From Sphingomonas trueperi (GTDB lineage: Bacteria; Pseudomonadota; Alphaproteobacteria; Sphingomonadales; Sphingomonadaceae), in assembly GCF_011927635.1 (NCBI RefSeq), contig NZ_JAATJB010000014.1, positions 47,159 through 111,158 of the forward strand: 64,000 bases of DNA, written 5' to 3'. The notes under the pieces were generated by a model, which did not search any database, had not been told where the DNA came from, and saw only the letters and a list, made by a program, of their open reading frames with translations. Below, in pieces: positions 1-8,924 of the stretch (positions within the stretch are counted from its first letter, which is position 1; each line of letters begins with the position of its first letter). Both the position numbers and the translations under genes were made by a program.

Positions 1-2037
1 GACCCCGTGGCGTTGCCCACGCTTGCCGAGATCGCCGCGGTTTCGGGTGGGATCGACTGGCCGTCGGTGGTCGCCGACCAGATCGGCGGCTGGGCAGGCA
101 GCTATTTCGACGCCGGCCAGGCCTTGTGGGCCGCGCCGCAAGGGCAGGGCGCCTATCCCGGCTGGCGGGCGCAAGCCTGCCTCGACCGCACGCCCGAGGT
201 TTTCGGGCTGACAGGCTTCCGCGCCTTCGTCGCCGAGACACCGGAAAGTACGAGCGACGCGATCGCGGTCAGCACAGCGCGGCTGGGCCTACGGGCCGAT
301 GCGGCCGCCCGCTATTTCGAGCGGCTGCTGATGGACCTGGGCGGCTGGGCGCAATTCGCCCGCTACCAGGGCTGGCAGGCCGAGCTGGCCAACGAGGCTG
401 ACGACACGCTGGTCGATCTGCTCGCGGTCCGGCTGGTCTGGGAAGCGGCGCTGTGGGAACTGGGCGAGGCTTCCCTGCGCGCGCGCTGGGCCGAAGCGGC
501 AGGCCGGTACGAGGCACCGGCGCGGCCGGGGCAGGACAGCTGCGTGGATGCGATCCTGCAGCACGCGGCGGAACTGGCCGAGCAGCGCCGGCTGGCCGAC
601 CGGCTGCACGCGGCGGTGGAAGGTCCGGTCGCTGCGACGCCGATCGCGCAGATGGCCTTTTGCATCGACGTGCGCTCGGAGCCGATCCGTGCCGCGATCG
701 AGCGGGTGGCGCCGGGCATCCGTACCAAGGGCTTTGCGGGCTTCTTCGGGGTCGGCACCGCGCATCGGCCGCACGGCGCGTGCGCGGGGGAGGCGCGGCT
801 GCCGGTGCTGCTGCGGCCGGGGCTGGTGAGCGACGATGGCGGCGATCCGCATCTCGAAGCGCTCGACCATGCCAATGCCCGCGGCGACCGTGCCTGGGGG
901 CGGTTCAAACAGGCGGCGGTGTCCTCCTTCGCCTTCGTGGAGTCGGCCGGGCTGGTCTACGCGGCCAAGCTGCTCAAGGGCACGCTGGGGCTGGCCGAGA
1001 CCAAGGCGGCGAAGGGCAAGCCGCGCTTCCACCCGCCCTTGCCGCACCATGACGCGGTCGACGCTGCGGAGCGGATCCTTCGCGCCATGTCGCTGACCAG
1101 CGACTTCGCGCCGCTGCTGATCCTGGTGGGGCATGGCGCGGGGGTGACCAACAATCTCCACGCGAGCGCGCTCCAGTGCGGCGCCTGCGGCGGCCATGCC
1201 GGCGACGTCAATGCACGGCTGCTTGCGGGGCTGCTCAACGATCCCGTCGTGCGGGCCGGGTTGGCGGCGCGGGGGATCATGATCCCCGCCGAGACCGTTG
1301 CGATCGGCGGCCTGCACGACACCACCAGCGATCGCATCCAGCTGTTCGCCCAGGATGTGGACGCGCCGACACCGCTCCTGGCGGAGGTGAAGCAAGCGCT
1401 CGCCCGCGCCTCGGTGGCGGCGGCTATCGCCCGCGCGGCCAAGCTGCCCCGGGCCGAGGGCGCCACGCAGATCGCCGCACGGGGGCGCGACTGGGCCGAG
1501 GTGCGCCCCGAATGGGGGCTGGCCGGGTGCAGCGCCTTCATCGCCGCCCCGCGTGCGCGGACGGCGGGCCGCGCGATGGGCGGCCGGGCGTTCCTCCACG
1601 ATTATGACTGGCGGGCCGATGCCGACCTTTCGGTGCTTGAACTGATCCTCACCGCACCGGTGGTGGTGGCGAGCTGGATCAGCCTCCAATATTATGGCTC
1701 CAGCGTCGCGCCGGGCGTGTTCGGCGCGGGCAACAAGCTGCTCCACAATGCCGTGGGCGGGATCGGCGTGCTCGAAGGCAATGGCGGCACCCTGCGCGGC
1801 GGGCTGCCCTGGCAATCGGTGCATGACGGCGAGAAGCTGGTCCATGATCCGCTGCGGCTGACCGTGGTGATCGAAGCGCCGACCAACGCGATCGCCGAGG
1901 TGCTCGCCCGGCACGACGGGGTACGCGCGCTGTTCGACAACCACTGGCTGCACCTGCTGGCGATCGACGATGCCGGCCGGGTCGCCTCGCGCTATGCTGG
2001 TGGCCTGACGTGGCAGCCCTTCGCGCAGGAGGTTTGA
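1..2037 (+). CDS. dabA: DabA-like inorganic carbon transporter subunit, 5' end outside window
   Basis: The reading frame is open from base 1, so the true start lies upstream; a GTG at 7 is in frame but probably internal, because DabA proteins usually exceed 750 residues and about 678 are visible. DabA (UPF0753/DUF2309) is the beta-carbonic-anhydrase-like cytoplasmic subunit of the DAB energy-coupled CO2-hydrating system; its partner DabB is a NuoL-like membrane protein expected just upstream. Counting from the GTG, the putative zinc and catalytic residues are visible: C219 and D221 in FCIDVRS, H376 in VGHGAG and C391 in LQCGACGGH. The 15-residue H-to-C spacing is the one I recall for characterised DabA. 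The C-terminal half is well conserved (for example LLHNAVGG and QSVHDG). The next gene starts 3 bases after the stop. The family call is firm; transport activity is inferred. Confidence 0.9.
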   Translation, partial: DPVALPTLAEIAAVSGGIDWPSVVADQIGGWAGSYFDAGQALWAAPQGQGAYPGWRAQACLDRTPEVFGLTGFRAFVAETPESTSDAIAVSTARLGLRADAAARYFERLLMDLGGWAQFARYQGWQAELANEADDTLVDLLAVRLVWEAALWELGEASLRARWAEAAGRYEAPARPGQDSCVDAILQHAAELAEQRRLADRLHAAVEGPVAATPIAQMAFCIDVRSEPIRAAIERVAPGIRTKGFAGFFGVGTAHRPHGACAGEARLPVLLRPGLVSDDGGDPHLEALDHANARGDRAWGRFKQAAVSSFAFVESAGLVYAAKLLKGTLGLAETKAAKGKPRFHPPLPHHDAVDAAERILRAMSLTSDFAPLLILVGHGAGVTNNLHASALQCGACGGHAGDVNARLLAGLLNDPVVRAGLAARGIMIPAETVAIGGLHDTTSDRIQLFAQDVDAPTPLLAEVKQALARASVAAAIARAAKLPRAEGATQIAARGRDWAEVRPEWGLAGCSAFIAAPRARTAGRAMGGRAFLHDYDWRADADLSVLELILTAPVVVASWISLQYYGSSVAPGVFGAGNKLLHNAVGGIGVLEGNGGTLRGGLPWQSVHDGEKLVHDPLRLTVVIEAPTNAIAEVLARHDGVRALFDNHWLHLLAIDDAGRVASRYAGGLTWQPFAQEV

Positions 2038-2039
2038 CG

Positions 2040-2297
2040 ATGCGGATCGAGATTGCACCGCCCCGATGCACGGCCGAGCCCGAGGTGGAGATCGCCGCGA
2101 TCGATCGCCGGATCGCCTGGGTGCTTTCGCACCCGGGCACCAGCGCCTGGCTGCGCACGGCGTTGCAGGCTGCGCTCGCGGAGGAGCCGGTTGCGGTCGT
2201 CAACGACGTCGAAATGCTGCGGCACCTGCTGCTGCCGCGCGGCACGGCCCATGCCGTGCTCGCGGCATCGGCGCAGAACGGACGGGAAAGACCATAG
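2040..2297 (+). CDS. small conserved-looking protein downstream of dabA, function unknown
   Basis: This 85-residue protein starts at an ATG two bases after the dabA stop, so it is very likely translated from the same mRNA. It has no signal peptide, membrane segment or motif that I recognise. It is rich in Ala, Arg and Leu and ends in a short polar tail (SAQNGRERP). An in-frame ATG at 2010 lies inside dabA and is less likely. The LysR gene starts only 37 bases after its stop. It could be an accessory factor of the DAB transporter, but only position supports that. Confidence 0.6.
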   Translation: MRIEIAPPRCTAEPEVEIAAIDRRIAWVLSHPGTSAWLRTALQAALAEEPVAVVNDVEMLRHLLLPRGTAHAVLAASAQNGRERP

Positions 2298-2334
2298 GCG
2301 AGGCCCCGCCACTTGTGCTTCACTGTGTAGCCGT

Positions 2335-3276
2335 ATGGATGTGAAAGCCGCCCCCGGTTTCGAACAGCAGATCAGCCTGCGCCAGCTCCGCTATCTCGTC
2401 GCGCTGGGCAGCGAAGCGAGCTTTACCCGCGCCGCGGCGCTGTGCGGGGTGAGCCAGCCCTCGCTGTCCCAGGCGATTCGCCAGTTCGAAGACGCTTTGG
2501 GTGCACCGCTGGTCGAGCGCGGTGCCCGCGCCTTCCTCACGCCGCTCGGCCGCGAGGTCGCCGAGCGGGCACGTCGCATCCTGCTGGAGGTGCGCGATCT
2601 CGGCGAACTCACCGGCGCGGGCGATGCTGCGCTGCTCGGCACGATCCGGCTGGGCGTGACGCCGACCATCGGCGCCTATCTGCTGCCGCGGCTGGTCGCG
2701 CGGTTGCACCAGCAGTTCCACGACTTGCGCGTGCACGTCCGGGAGAACATCCCGGCCGCGCTGGTGGAGGGATTGGCCGCCGGCACGTACGACCTCATCC
2801 TCGCCCAGTTACCCCTGCCTGCGCCCGGCGCACAGGTCGAGCGGCTGTTCCGCGAACCGCTCCAACTCGCCATGGCTGCCGATCATCCCCTCGCAGCGCG
2901 CGCTTCGATCGGCCGCGAGGATCTGGCGGGGCAGGACCTGCTGACCCTCCAGCGCGGCTATCGGCTCGCCGAACAGACGATTGCGATCGCCGAGGAAGCC
3001 GGGGCCCGGGTGCGGGAGGAATATGAAGGCACCAGCCTCGACGCGATCCGCCAGATGGCGGGCATGGGGATGGGGCTGGCGGTGCTGCCCGAACTCTATG
3101 TGCGGCAGGAAATCCGCCCCGGCGACGACGTGGTCGCCCGGCCCTTCCATGGCGGGCGGCATTATCGCGAGATGGGGCTGCTGTGGCGCAGCGGGGTGGC
3201 GCGTGCTGCGGCCTATAAGAGACTGGCGCAGGAACTGATGGCCTGCGTCGAGGACATAGGTATTTCCTATCGATGA
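2335..3276 (+). CDS. LysR-family transcriptional regulator
   Basis: A 313-residue LysR regulator of normal length. Residues about 15-75 form the winged helix-turn-helix (LRQLRYLVAL, then SFTRAAALCGVSQPSLSQAI, then LTPLGREV). The remainder is the two-lobed effector domain. The N-terminal wording resembles OxyR-like members, but I do not see the paired redox cysteines of OxyR in the effector domain, so peroxide sensing is not supported. The ATG at 2335 is chosen because translation from there begins with a normal LysR N-terminus; upstream in-frame codons lie inside the preceding gene. Unusually for a LysR gene it points the same way as its neighbours and lies close behind them, so it may be co-transcribed with dabA and regulate it in response to carbon supply. 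That role is inference. Confidence 0.88.
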   Translation: MDVKAAPGFEQQISLRQLRYLVALGSEASFTRAAALCGVSQPSLSQAIRQFEDALGAPLVERGARAFLTPLGREVAERARRILLEVRDLGELTGAGDAALLGTIRLGVTPTIGAYLLPRLVARLHQQFHDLRVHVRENIPAALVEGLAAGTYDLILAQLPLPAPGAQVERLFREPLQLAMAADHPLAARASIGREDLAGQDLLTLQRGYRLAEQTIAIAEEAGARVREEYEGTSLDAIRQMAGMGMGLAVLPELYVRQEIRPGDDVVARPFHGGRHYREMGLLWRSGVARAAAYKRLAQELMACVEDIGISYR

Positions 3277-3350
3277 TATAGTCGGCCTGCCATTGTGCTT
3301 ATGGTGTGCGGGCCGCACTTGGTCGATCCGGAAGGGAGTAAGGTGGAGAG

Positions 3351-5042
3351 ATGGCGAAGCAGAAGATCGGCTGGGGGCAGGTGCGCGGCTGGCTGGGCGA
3401 GGTGATCGGCCCCGATGGCGGCTATCTGCGGCTGGCGATGGTCTATGGGATCGCGATCAGCCTGCTGTCGCTGGCGACTCCGATCTCGGTGCAGCTACTG
3501 ATCAACAGCGTCGCCAAGATCGCGCTGCCCGCGCCGCTGATCACGCTGTCCGCGCTGCTGTTCACGCTGCTGCTGATCGTGGTGATCCTGAGCGCCCTGC
3601 GCGTCCACATCATGGCGCTGTTCGAGCGGCGGATCTTTGCACGGACCATGGCGGAGATTACCATCCGCGCGGTCCACGCCCGCAATCCCTTCTTCGCCGA
3701 TGCCCGCCGCGTCGACCTGTTCAACCGCTATTTCGACCTGATGACGGTGCAGAAGAGCGTGCCGAGCCTCGTCATCGGCGGCTTCACCATCCTGCTGCAA
3801 TCGGTGGTGGGTCTGGTGGTGACGAGCTTCTACCACCCGTTCTTCCTCGGCTTCAACGTCATCCTGATCGCGCTGGTGTGGCTGATCTGGCAGCTCTGGT
3901 CGCCCGGCGCGATCCGCTCGGCGGTGGCGCTCAGCCATGCCAAGCACGATGCGGCGCGCTGGCTGGAGGGGCTGGGCACCTCCAACGGCTTCTACAAGTC
4001 GAGCCGCCATCTCGACTTCGCGATGGACGGTTCGGAGACGATGACCGCCGCCTATGTCGCCGCGCATCGCCGTCACTTCCGCTTCAGCTTCACCCAGACC
4101 TGCGCCTATCTGCTGCTCTACGCCACCGCCAGCGCGGCGCTGCTCGCGATGGGTGGCTGGCTGATCCTGCAGGGGCAGCTCTCGATCGGCCAGCTGGTCG
4201 CAGCCGAGCTGATCCTGTCGGGCGTGTTCTACGGCCTCGGCCAGCTCGGCACCTATCTCGATGCCTTCTACGACATGGTCGCGGCGGCCGAGGAAGTGTC
4301 GCTGCTCTACGCCATCCCGCACGAGACCCATAGCCGCAGCAGCGAAGCGCCGGGCAATGGCGAGGTACGGCTGCGCGAGGTGGAGGCCGGCGACGCCCGC
4401 ATCGACCTGACCATCCCGGCGGCCAGCCAGCTGGTCGTGGTGGGCGCGCCGACGATGGACAGCCGGCTCGCCATGCTGCTCAAGCGCAACCTGCAGCCCG
4501 ATCGCGGGCTGGTGATGGTGGGCGGCGTCGATCTGGAGGCGCTCGACGTCTATCGCCTGCGCTCGGACGTGATCGTGCTCGACCGCCCGACCATCGTCGA
4601 GATCAGCATCCGCGACTATCTGGGGCTGGCCGGGGCCGGCATCCCGGCGGGCAAGGTGCTCGACGCCCTTGCGCTGGTCGGGCTCGACGCCCGCATCGGC
4701 CAGTTGCCGGAGGGCATGGATACTCCGCTCGCCGCCTCGGGCTATCCGCTGTCGATCGGCGAGCTGATGGCGCTCAAGCTCGCCAATGCGCTGCTCGCGC
4801 GGCCGCGCGTGCTGCTGCTCGGCCCGCTCTACGATCTGATCCCTCCAACACGATTGACCGCCGCGCTCGATGCGCTGCGCGACGCAGGAACCACCGTGCT
4901 CCTCTTTACCGGTCGCCCCGAGGCGATCCGCCGCGATGGCTATCTCTGGCTGGGCAAGACCAGCCAGGCACGTTTCGAAACACTCGAAGCGCTCCGCGCC
5001 ACCCTCACTGCGCAGGAGGCAGGCAATGCCCTTCAGGCCTGA
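3351..5042 (+). CDS. ABC-transporter-like membrane protein with inactive (degenerate) ATPase domain
   Basis: A 563-residue protein with the exporter layout: about six membrane helices in residues 25-330, then a C-terminal nucleotide-binding-domain fold. The fold is recognisable, but every catalytic motif is altered. Walker A reads GAPTMDSR at 365-372 with no lysine or GKS/T; the signature reads LSIGE at 467-471 instead of LSGGQ; Walker B is LLLGP with G491-P492 where Asp-Glu belong; the H-loop His is replaced by Gly about residue 521. It should therefore not hydrolyse ATP. GGAGAG precedes the ATG. Its 3' end overlaps an HlyD-type adaptor gene by 17 bases, and a TolC-type gene follows, so it sits where the ABC protein of a type I secretion system would be. 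It may be a scaffold, or need a partner ATPase encoded elsewhere. Confidence 0.85.
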   Translation: MAKQKIGWGQVRGWLGEVIGPDGGYLRLAMVYGIAISLLSLATPISVQLLINSVAKIALPAPLITLSALLFTLLLIVVILSALRVHIMALFERRIFARTMAEITIRAVHARNPFFADARRVDLFNRYFDLMTVQKSVPSLVIGGFTILLQSVVGLVVTSFYHPFFLGFNVILIALVWLIWQLWSPGAIRSAVALSHAKHDAARWLEGLGTSNGFYKSSRHLDFAMDGSETMTAAYVAAHRRHFRFSFTQTCAYLLLYATASAALLAMGGWLILQGQLSIGQLVAAELILSGVFYGLGQLGTYLDAFYDMVAAAEEVSLLYAIPHETHSRSSEAPGNGEVRLREVEAGDARIDLTIPAASQLVVVGAPTMDSRLAMLLKRNLQPDRGLVMVGGVDLEALDVYRLRSDVIVLDRPTIVEISIRDYLGLAGAGIPAGKVLDALALVGLDARIGQLPEGMDTPLAASGYPLSIGELMALKLANALLARPRVLLLGPLYDLIPPTRLTAALDALRDAGTTVLLFTGRPEAIRRDGYLWLGKTSQARFETLEALRATLTAQEAGNALQA

Positions 5043-6087
5043 CCATATCGGCCATTTCCCGACGCTGGCCGGCATGCGCCCGCCGCGCATCGCCCGCGTC
5101 ATCGCCTGGATGATCGTGATCGCCATCGCGCTGCTCGGCGTCACCATGGTCTATGTGCCCTGGGTGCAGACCGCGGCGGGGCGGGGACAGGTGGTCGCGC
5201 TCGATCCGCACGATCGCGTCCAGTCCGTCACCGCGCTGGTGCCCGGCCGGGTCGAGCGATGGTTCGTCACCGACGGCCAGGCGGTGAAGAAGGGCGACCC
5301 GATCGCCAAGATTTCCGATAACGATCCCGAGCTGCTCGCGCGCCTCGCCGCCGAGCGCGATCAGGTCCATGCCGAGATCGCCTCGCTCGAAAGCGCCCGT
5401 GCCGTCGCCTCGATCGACGTCAACCGCGCCCGCACGCTGTTCAACGAAGGGCTGGCGGCGCGGCGCGACTATGAACAGGCGCAGATCCGCGTCGCCGATC
5501 AGGGCGCCAAGCTCGCGGAATCGCGGGCCAAGCTCAACCGGATCGAAGTCTCGCTCAACCGCCAGGCGGTGCAGATCGTCCGTGCACCGCGCGACGGTCG
5601 TATCCAGACGCTGAACGCCGCCGCCGGCGCGACGCTGGTCAGCGCCGGCACCGAGCTGGCGACGCTCGCGCCCGAAGGCGGCACCGAGCGCGTGGTCGAG
5701 CTGATGGTCGACGGGCGCGACATCGCGCTGGTCCGCCCCGGCCGCCGCGTGCGGCTGGAGTTCGAAGGCTGGCCCGCGATCCAGCTGAGCGGCTGGCCGT
5801 CCATGGCCTGGGGGCTGTTCGACGGGCGGGTGCGCTCGGTCGATCCCTCGGCGATGCCCGACGGGCTGTTCCGCGTGCTGATCGAGCCGATGCCCGGCAC
5901 GCTCGCCTGGCCGGGCGACCGCTTCGTCCGCCTCGGCGCCAAGGTGCGCGGCTGGGTGCAGGGCGAGACGGTGCCGGTCGGCTATGAACTCTGGCGCCAG
6001 CTCAACGACTTCCCGCTCGAATTCGGCACCGCCGCCAACAAGGCGGAGGAAAAGAGCATGGACGTCTACAAGAAGAAAAAGAAATGA
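5026..6087 (+). CDS. HlyD/MFP-type periplasmic adaptor
   Basis: A 353-residue membrane-fusion protein. One N-terminal membrane helix (about residues 24-45, IARVIAWMIVIAIALLGV) is followed by a biotinyl-lipoyl-like segment (VPGRVERWFVTDGQAVKKGD), a helical hairpin (about 105-180) and a second lipoyl half with beta-barrel (VRAPRDGRIQTL). The C-terminus ends in a run of lysines. The ATG at 5026 is chosen because AGGAGG stands at 5014-5019 and an in-frame upstream extension would lie inside the ABC-like gene. It overlaps that gene by 17 bases and the TolC-like gene by 4, so the three are translationally coupled. It should link the inner-membrane component to the outer-membrane channel; the substrate is unknown. 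Confidence 0.88.
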   Translation: MPFRPDHIGHFPTLAGMRPPRIARVIAWMIVIAIALLGVTMVYVPWVQTAAGRGQVVALDPHDRVQSVTALVPGRVERWFVTDGQAVKKGDPIAKISDNDPELLARLAAERDQVHAEIASLESARAVASIDVNRARTLFNEGLAARRDYEQAQIRVADQGAKLAESRAKLNRIEVSLNRQAVQIVRAPRDGRIQTLNAAAGATLVSAGTELATLAPEGGTERVVELMVDGRDIALVRPGRRVRLEFEGWPAIQLSGWPSMAWGLFDGRVRSVDPSAMPDGLFRVLIEPMPGTLAWPGDRFVRLGAKVRGWVQGETVPVGYELWRQLNDFPLEFGTAANKAEEKSMDVYKKKKK

Positions 6088-7469
6088 TCCGGCTGCTGCT
6101 CTCCCTCGGTGCCTTGGCGTTCGCGGTGCCCGCTGCCGCACAGGGGCCGCTGACTCTGGACCAGGTGCTGCGCTCCTCGGCGCAGAACGCGCCGCAGATC
6201 ATCGAGGCGCTGGCCAAGCAGCGTCAGGCCGAGGGCAAGGCGCTGAGCGCCGAGGGCGCGTTCGACGTGGTGTTCGACGTCGACGCCCAGACGCGCCCCT
6301 TCGGCTATTATGACGGCTCGGTGGCCGAGGCGAAGGCCAGCCGCGCCTTGGACAACAACGGCGGCGGGCTCTACGCTGGGTACCGCGTCTCGCGTGGGCG
6401 TTTCCCGGTCTATGAGGACAAGGCCTACACCAACCAGCTCGGCGAGTTCAAAGTCGGGGCAGTCTTCTCGCTGCTGCGCGACCGGGTGACCGACGAGCGG
6501 CGCACCAAGCTGCGGCTCGCCGACCAGGATGTCGACGTCGCCCGGCTGGAGCGCGAGATGGTGGCGATCGGGGTGCAGCGCCGCGCCATGGGCGCCTATC
6601 AGGCCTGGGCGATCGCGGGGCTGCGCCTCAAGGCCTATCGCGACCTGCTGGCGCTGTCCGAAAAGCGGCGCTCGCAGCTGGCGCGACAGGTGCAGCTGGG
6701 CGCGCGTTCGCAGATCCTGATCACCGAGAACGACCAGAATCTCGCCCGCAGGCGATCGCTGGTGGCGCAGGCCGAGCAGAAGCTGGCGGAAACCGCCAAC
6801 GCGCTGTCCTTCTTCTGGCGCGACGCCAATGGCGTGCCCCTGGTCCCGGCGACCGAGCAGCTGCCCGACGCGCTGCCCGAACTGGCGATCGCGCCCCGCA
6901 AGGCCGGCCCGATCCTCCGGCCCGACCTGAAGACGGTGCTGGTGCGCATCGACCAGTCGCTGGCGCGGCTCAATCTGGCCGAGAACGACCTGAAACCGCG
7001 GCTCGACGCGCGCGCGGAACTGGGCAAGGATGTCGGCGCAATCGGGCTTGGCGGCCCGTCGCGCACCCCGGCCGAGGCAATCGTCGGCGTCAAATTCTCG
7101 GTGCCGCTCGAACGGCGCAGCGCCCGCGGCCGCATCGCCGAGGCCAAGGCGGAGATCGACGGCCTGCGCACCCGCCACCGAATGCTGGAGGAGCAGATCG
7201 CGATCGAAGTGAAGGGCATCGCGATCAACATCGAGGGGGCCGACAAGGTCGCCGACCTCGCGTCGCAGGAAGCCGACCTGGCGGGCAAGATGGCGTCGGC
7301 CGAGCAGCGCCGCTTCGATATGGGCGCCAGCGACTTCTTCCTGATCAACCAGCGCGAGGAAAGCGCGACCGACGCGCGGTTGCGCGCGCTGGATGCACGC
7401 TACCAGGCGCTGGTGGCGCGTGCCGACCTGGCCGCGGCTACCGCGGACCGCAGCGTGCTGGGGCTATGA
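6084..7469 (+). CDS. TolC-family outer membrane channel
   Basis: A 461-residue outer membrane efflux protein. It starts with a signal peptide (MIRLLLSLGALAFAVPAAAQ) and then LTLDQVLRSSAQNAP, typical of TolC-family N-termini. Long amphipathic helices with conserved Gln, Ala and Arg follow, and the repeated half is visible around residue 270 onward (LRPDLKTVLVRIDQSL). It overlaps the adaptor gene by four bases (ATGA). It should form the outer-membrane exit duct for the ABC-like/HlyD pair. The stop codon falls within six bases of the end of a truncated IS5-family transposase reading frame on the other strand, so an insertion remnant abuts the operon directly; its own C-terminus looks complete. 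Confidence 0.87.
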   Translation: MIRLLLSLGALAFAVPAAAQGPLTLDQVLRSSAQNAPQIIEALAKQRQAEGKALSAEGAFDVVFDVDAQTRPFGYYDGSVAEAKASRALDNNGGGLYAGYRVSRGRFPVYEDKAYTNQLGEFKVGAVFSLLRDRVTDERRTKLRLADQDVDVARLEREMVAIGVQRRAMGAYQAWAIAGLRLKAYRDLLALSEKRRSQLARQVQLGARSQILITENDQNLARRRSLVAQAEQKLAETANALSFFWRDANGVPLVPATEQLPDALPELAIAPRKAGPILRPDLKTVLVRIDQSLARLNLAENDLKPRLDARAELGKDVGAIGLGGPSRTPAEAIVGVKFSVPLERRSARGRIAEAKAEIDGLRTRHRMLEEQIAIEVKGIAINIEGADKVADLASQEADLAGKMASAEQRRFDMGASDFFLINQREESATDARLRALDARYQALVARADLAAATADRSVLGL

Positions 7470-8066
7470 TCCACCGCGCGCCTCCATTCGATAACCGATC
7501 AAGATAGGAGATTTCCGCGAAGCGTCTGCAATGTCGCGTGCTGCGAGGGCGGCACGGAACCAGTCGGCGTCATAGCCCCGATCGGCCAACAGCGCTTTCA
7601 CCCTGGACAAGGCATCGATCATCAGCGCCGCGCCCTTATAGTCGCTCATCTGCCCTTCGCTGAGCAGCATGACCAGTGGCGGCCCTTGCCATCGCAGACG
7701 GCGCGAAGCTTGGAGTTCAGGCCGGTCGGGGAACAGCCCCTTTTTGAGCAGACTGGCTGCCGTCCGGTGCGCCTTGAGATGGATGGCGTCGATCATCAAC
7801 TGATCCGGCTTGCCACCCTCGGCCGACAGTGCCCCGAAAATCCTGTTGAACACGCCCATACGGCTCCAGCGGATGAACCGGTTGTAGATCGTCTTCGGCG
7901 GCCCGTACTCAGCAGGCGCATTGCGCCACCGCAGACCATTGCGGATCACGAAGATGATCCCGCTGATAATCCGGCGGTCATCGACCCGGGGCATCCCGTG
8001 CGACAGCGGGAAATGTGGCTCGATCCGGCGCATCTGCGCCTCCGACAGCCAAATCAAATCACTCAT
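7464..8066 (-). pseudogene. IS5-family transposase remnant, internally deleted and 3'-truncated
   Basis: Read on the minus strand from the ATG at 8066, which has GGAGG upstream, this encodes a recognisable IS5-family transposase: LIWLSEAQMRRIEPHFP, NGLRWRNAPAEYGP, MIDAIHLKAHRTA and ADRGYDADWFR. After LLKKGLFP about seven codons expected in this family (RIGRTKG-like) are missing. The next stretch is read in a shifted frame until a one-base loss before CTGGTCATG restores frame, so two lesions compensate. The protein ends about 80 residues early and lacks the last catalytic Glu region; its stop lies on the tolC-like stop. A possible terminal repeat, AGGTCCTGAGCCTAGG, lies at 8129-8144 outside the start. 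It is almost certainly inactive. Confidence 0.85.
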
Positions 8067-8249
8067 GGCAGCGCCTCCTCGCGCCGCCCAGTGAATCAAT
8101 CGATCAGGCCGTTCGCAAGCAATTTAATAGGTCCTGAGCCTAGGTCGATGACGTACCTGGGTTTGGAACAATCGAGTGGGAATGATCACGCGTCCGGCAT
8201 GGTCTGGCAGCGGCAAGCACGTAATCTGGATGGCACGATTGATGGCATG

Positions 8250-8625
8250 CGAACTGCCGAGAAGGTAGAGCGAGCTGACCAACGCAGAGTGGAGCGAGAT
8301 CAACTTCAGCGAGGTGCTCTGGACCATCCCCGAGGAGCATATGAAGCGGCGAAACTCACGCCTTGGTGTCCCTGTCGCGGCAGGCGCTGATATCTTCATC
8401 GCTGAAAATCTTTGCTGGCGGATCGGAGTGCGTCCTCTTGTCGCGGTACGATTTGGACCTGCCGATGAGCAGCCCGGAGCGCAGCCATGTGCTGACGCTG
8501 ACCTTTCGACGCAGAAGAAAGGCAAACCACTGGCCAAGCCCAGCCCGCATGATCTGCGGCGCACTGCGAGCACGCTCTTGCATGAAGCGGGGCACGACAC
8601 CGACTATTTGTTGATAAATCATTGA
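8250..8625 (+). pseudogene. Phage-type tyrosine recombinase (integrase) remnant
   Basis: In the frame around 8255-8360 the sequence reads ELTNAEWSEINFSEVLWTIP followed by EEHMKRRNS, a stretch characteristic of P4-like prophage integrases. The next recognisable piece, LSRQAL, is in another frame (about 8366-8383). The final piece, AKPSPHDLRRTASTLLHEAG (about 8533-8592), carries the H-x-x-R box and is back in the first frame. A stop codon stands in the first frame near 8253 and the N-terminal two thirds are absent. It is a multiply frameshifted fragment with no function expected, but it marks this spot as an old integration site. No tRNA gene or clear attachment repeat was seen beside it. Confidence 0.75.
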
Positions 8626-8861
8626 AGCTTCCTACTTCATTACTGAACCCGGCGAGTTACGTTGACAATACCAACGGCGTATGGCAAATTTATAAAGACT
8701 CGGTGATATTGTGCAAAGTCGCGTTCGGTCGCCTCACAATAAACAATCGCTTGCGTACACGAACCTTGCGTTTGCGGGTGTAGCGCACTTCCTAATCTAA
8801 GAAATCAGTCGTCATAAGGCGACGGAGGTTTTTTTGTGCGACCATCTAACGAGGTGAATGA
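8626..8861. other. AT-richer leader of the unknown ten-gene cluster
   Basis: About 235 bases without a gene, visibly lower in G+C than its surroundings. A consensus TTGACA stands at 8661-8666, but the best TATAAA is 23 bases further on, too far for a standard promoter, so no promoter is claimed. GTCG-loop-CGAC followed by T7 near 8806-8836 is a weak hairpin. GAGGTG at 8851-8856 could be a ribosome binding site for a TTG start at 8862. Confidence 0.35.
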
Positions 8862-8924
8862 TTGCACGGGGAGGGGCGCCGCGGCGACGGCTACCCAGCA
8901 GGTGCTGCCTTGATTCTTCCGAAT

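Noticed and set aside
2335..3276. OxyR identity for the LysR regulator
   Set aside because: The DNA-binding domain wording is OxyR-like, but the redox cysteine pair is not seen in the effector domain.
3495..5147. Minus-strand open frame of 550 codons over the ABC-like gene, and 289-2058 over dabA
   Set aside because: Antisense shadows; codon-position G+C bias fits the plus-strand genes and the translations are His/Gln/Arg-rich.
8250..8625. Active integrase for an integrative element
   Set aside because: Stops and frameshifts separate the recognisable pieces and the N-terminal two thirds are missing.
8806..8836. GTCG-loop-CGAC followed by seven T residues, possible terminator or attachment site
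   Set aside because: The stem is only four pairs with an extra GGAGG before the T run, and no second copy was found to support an attachment site.
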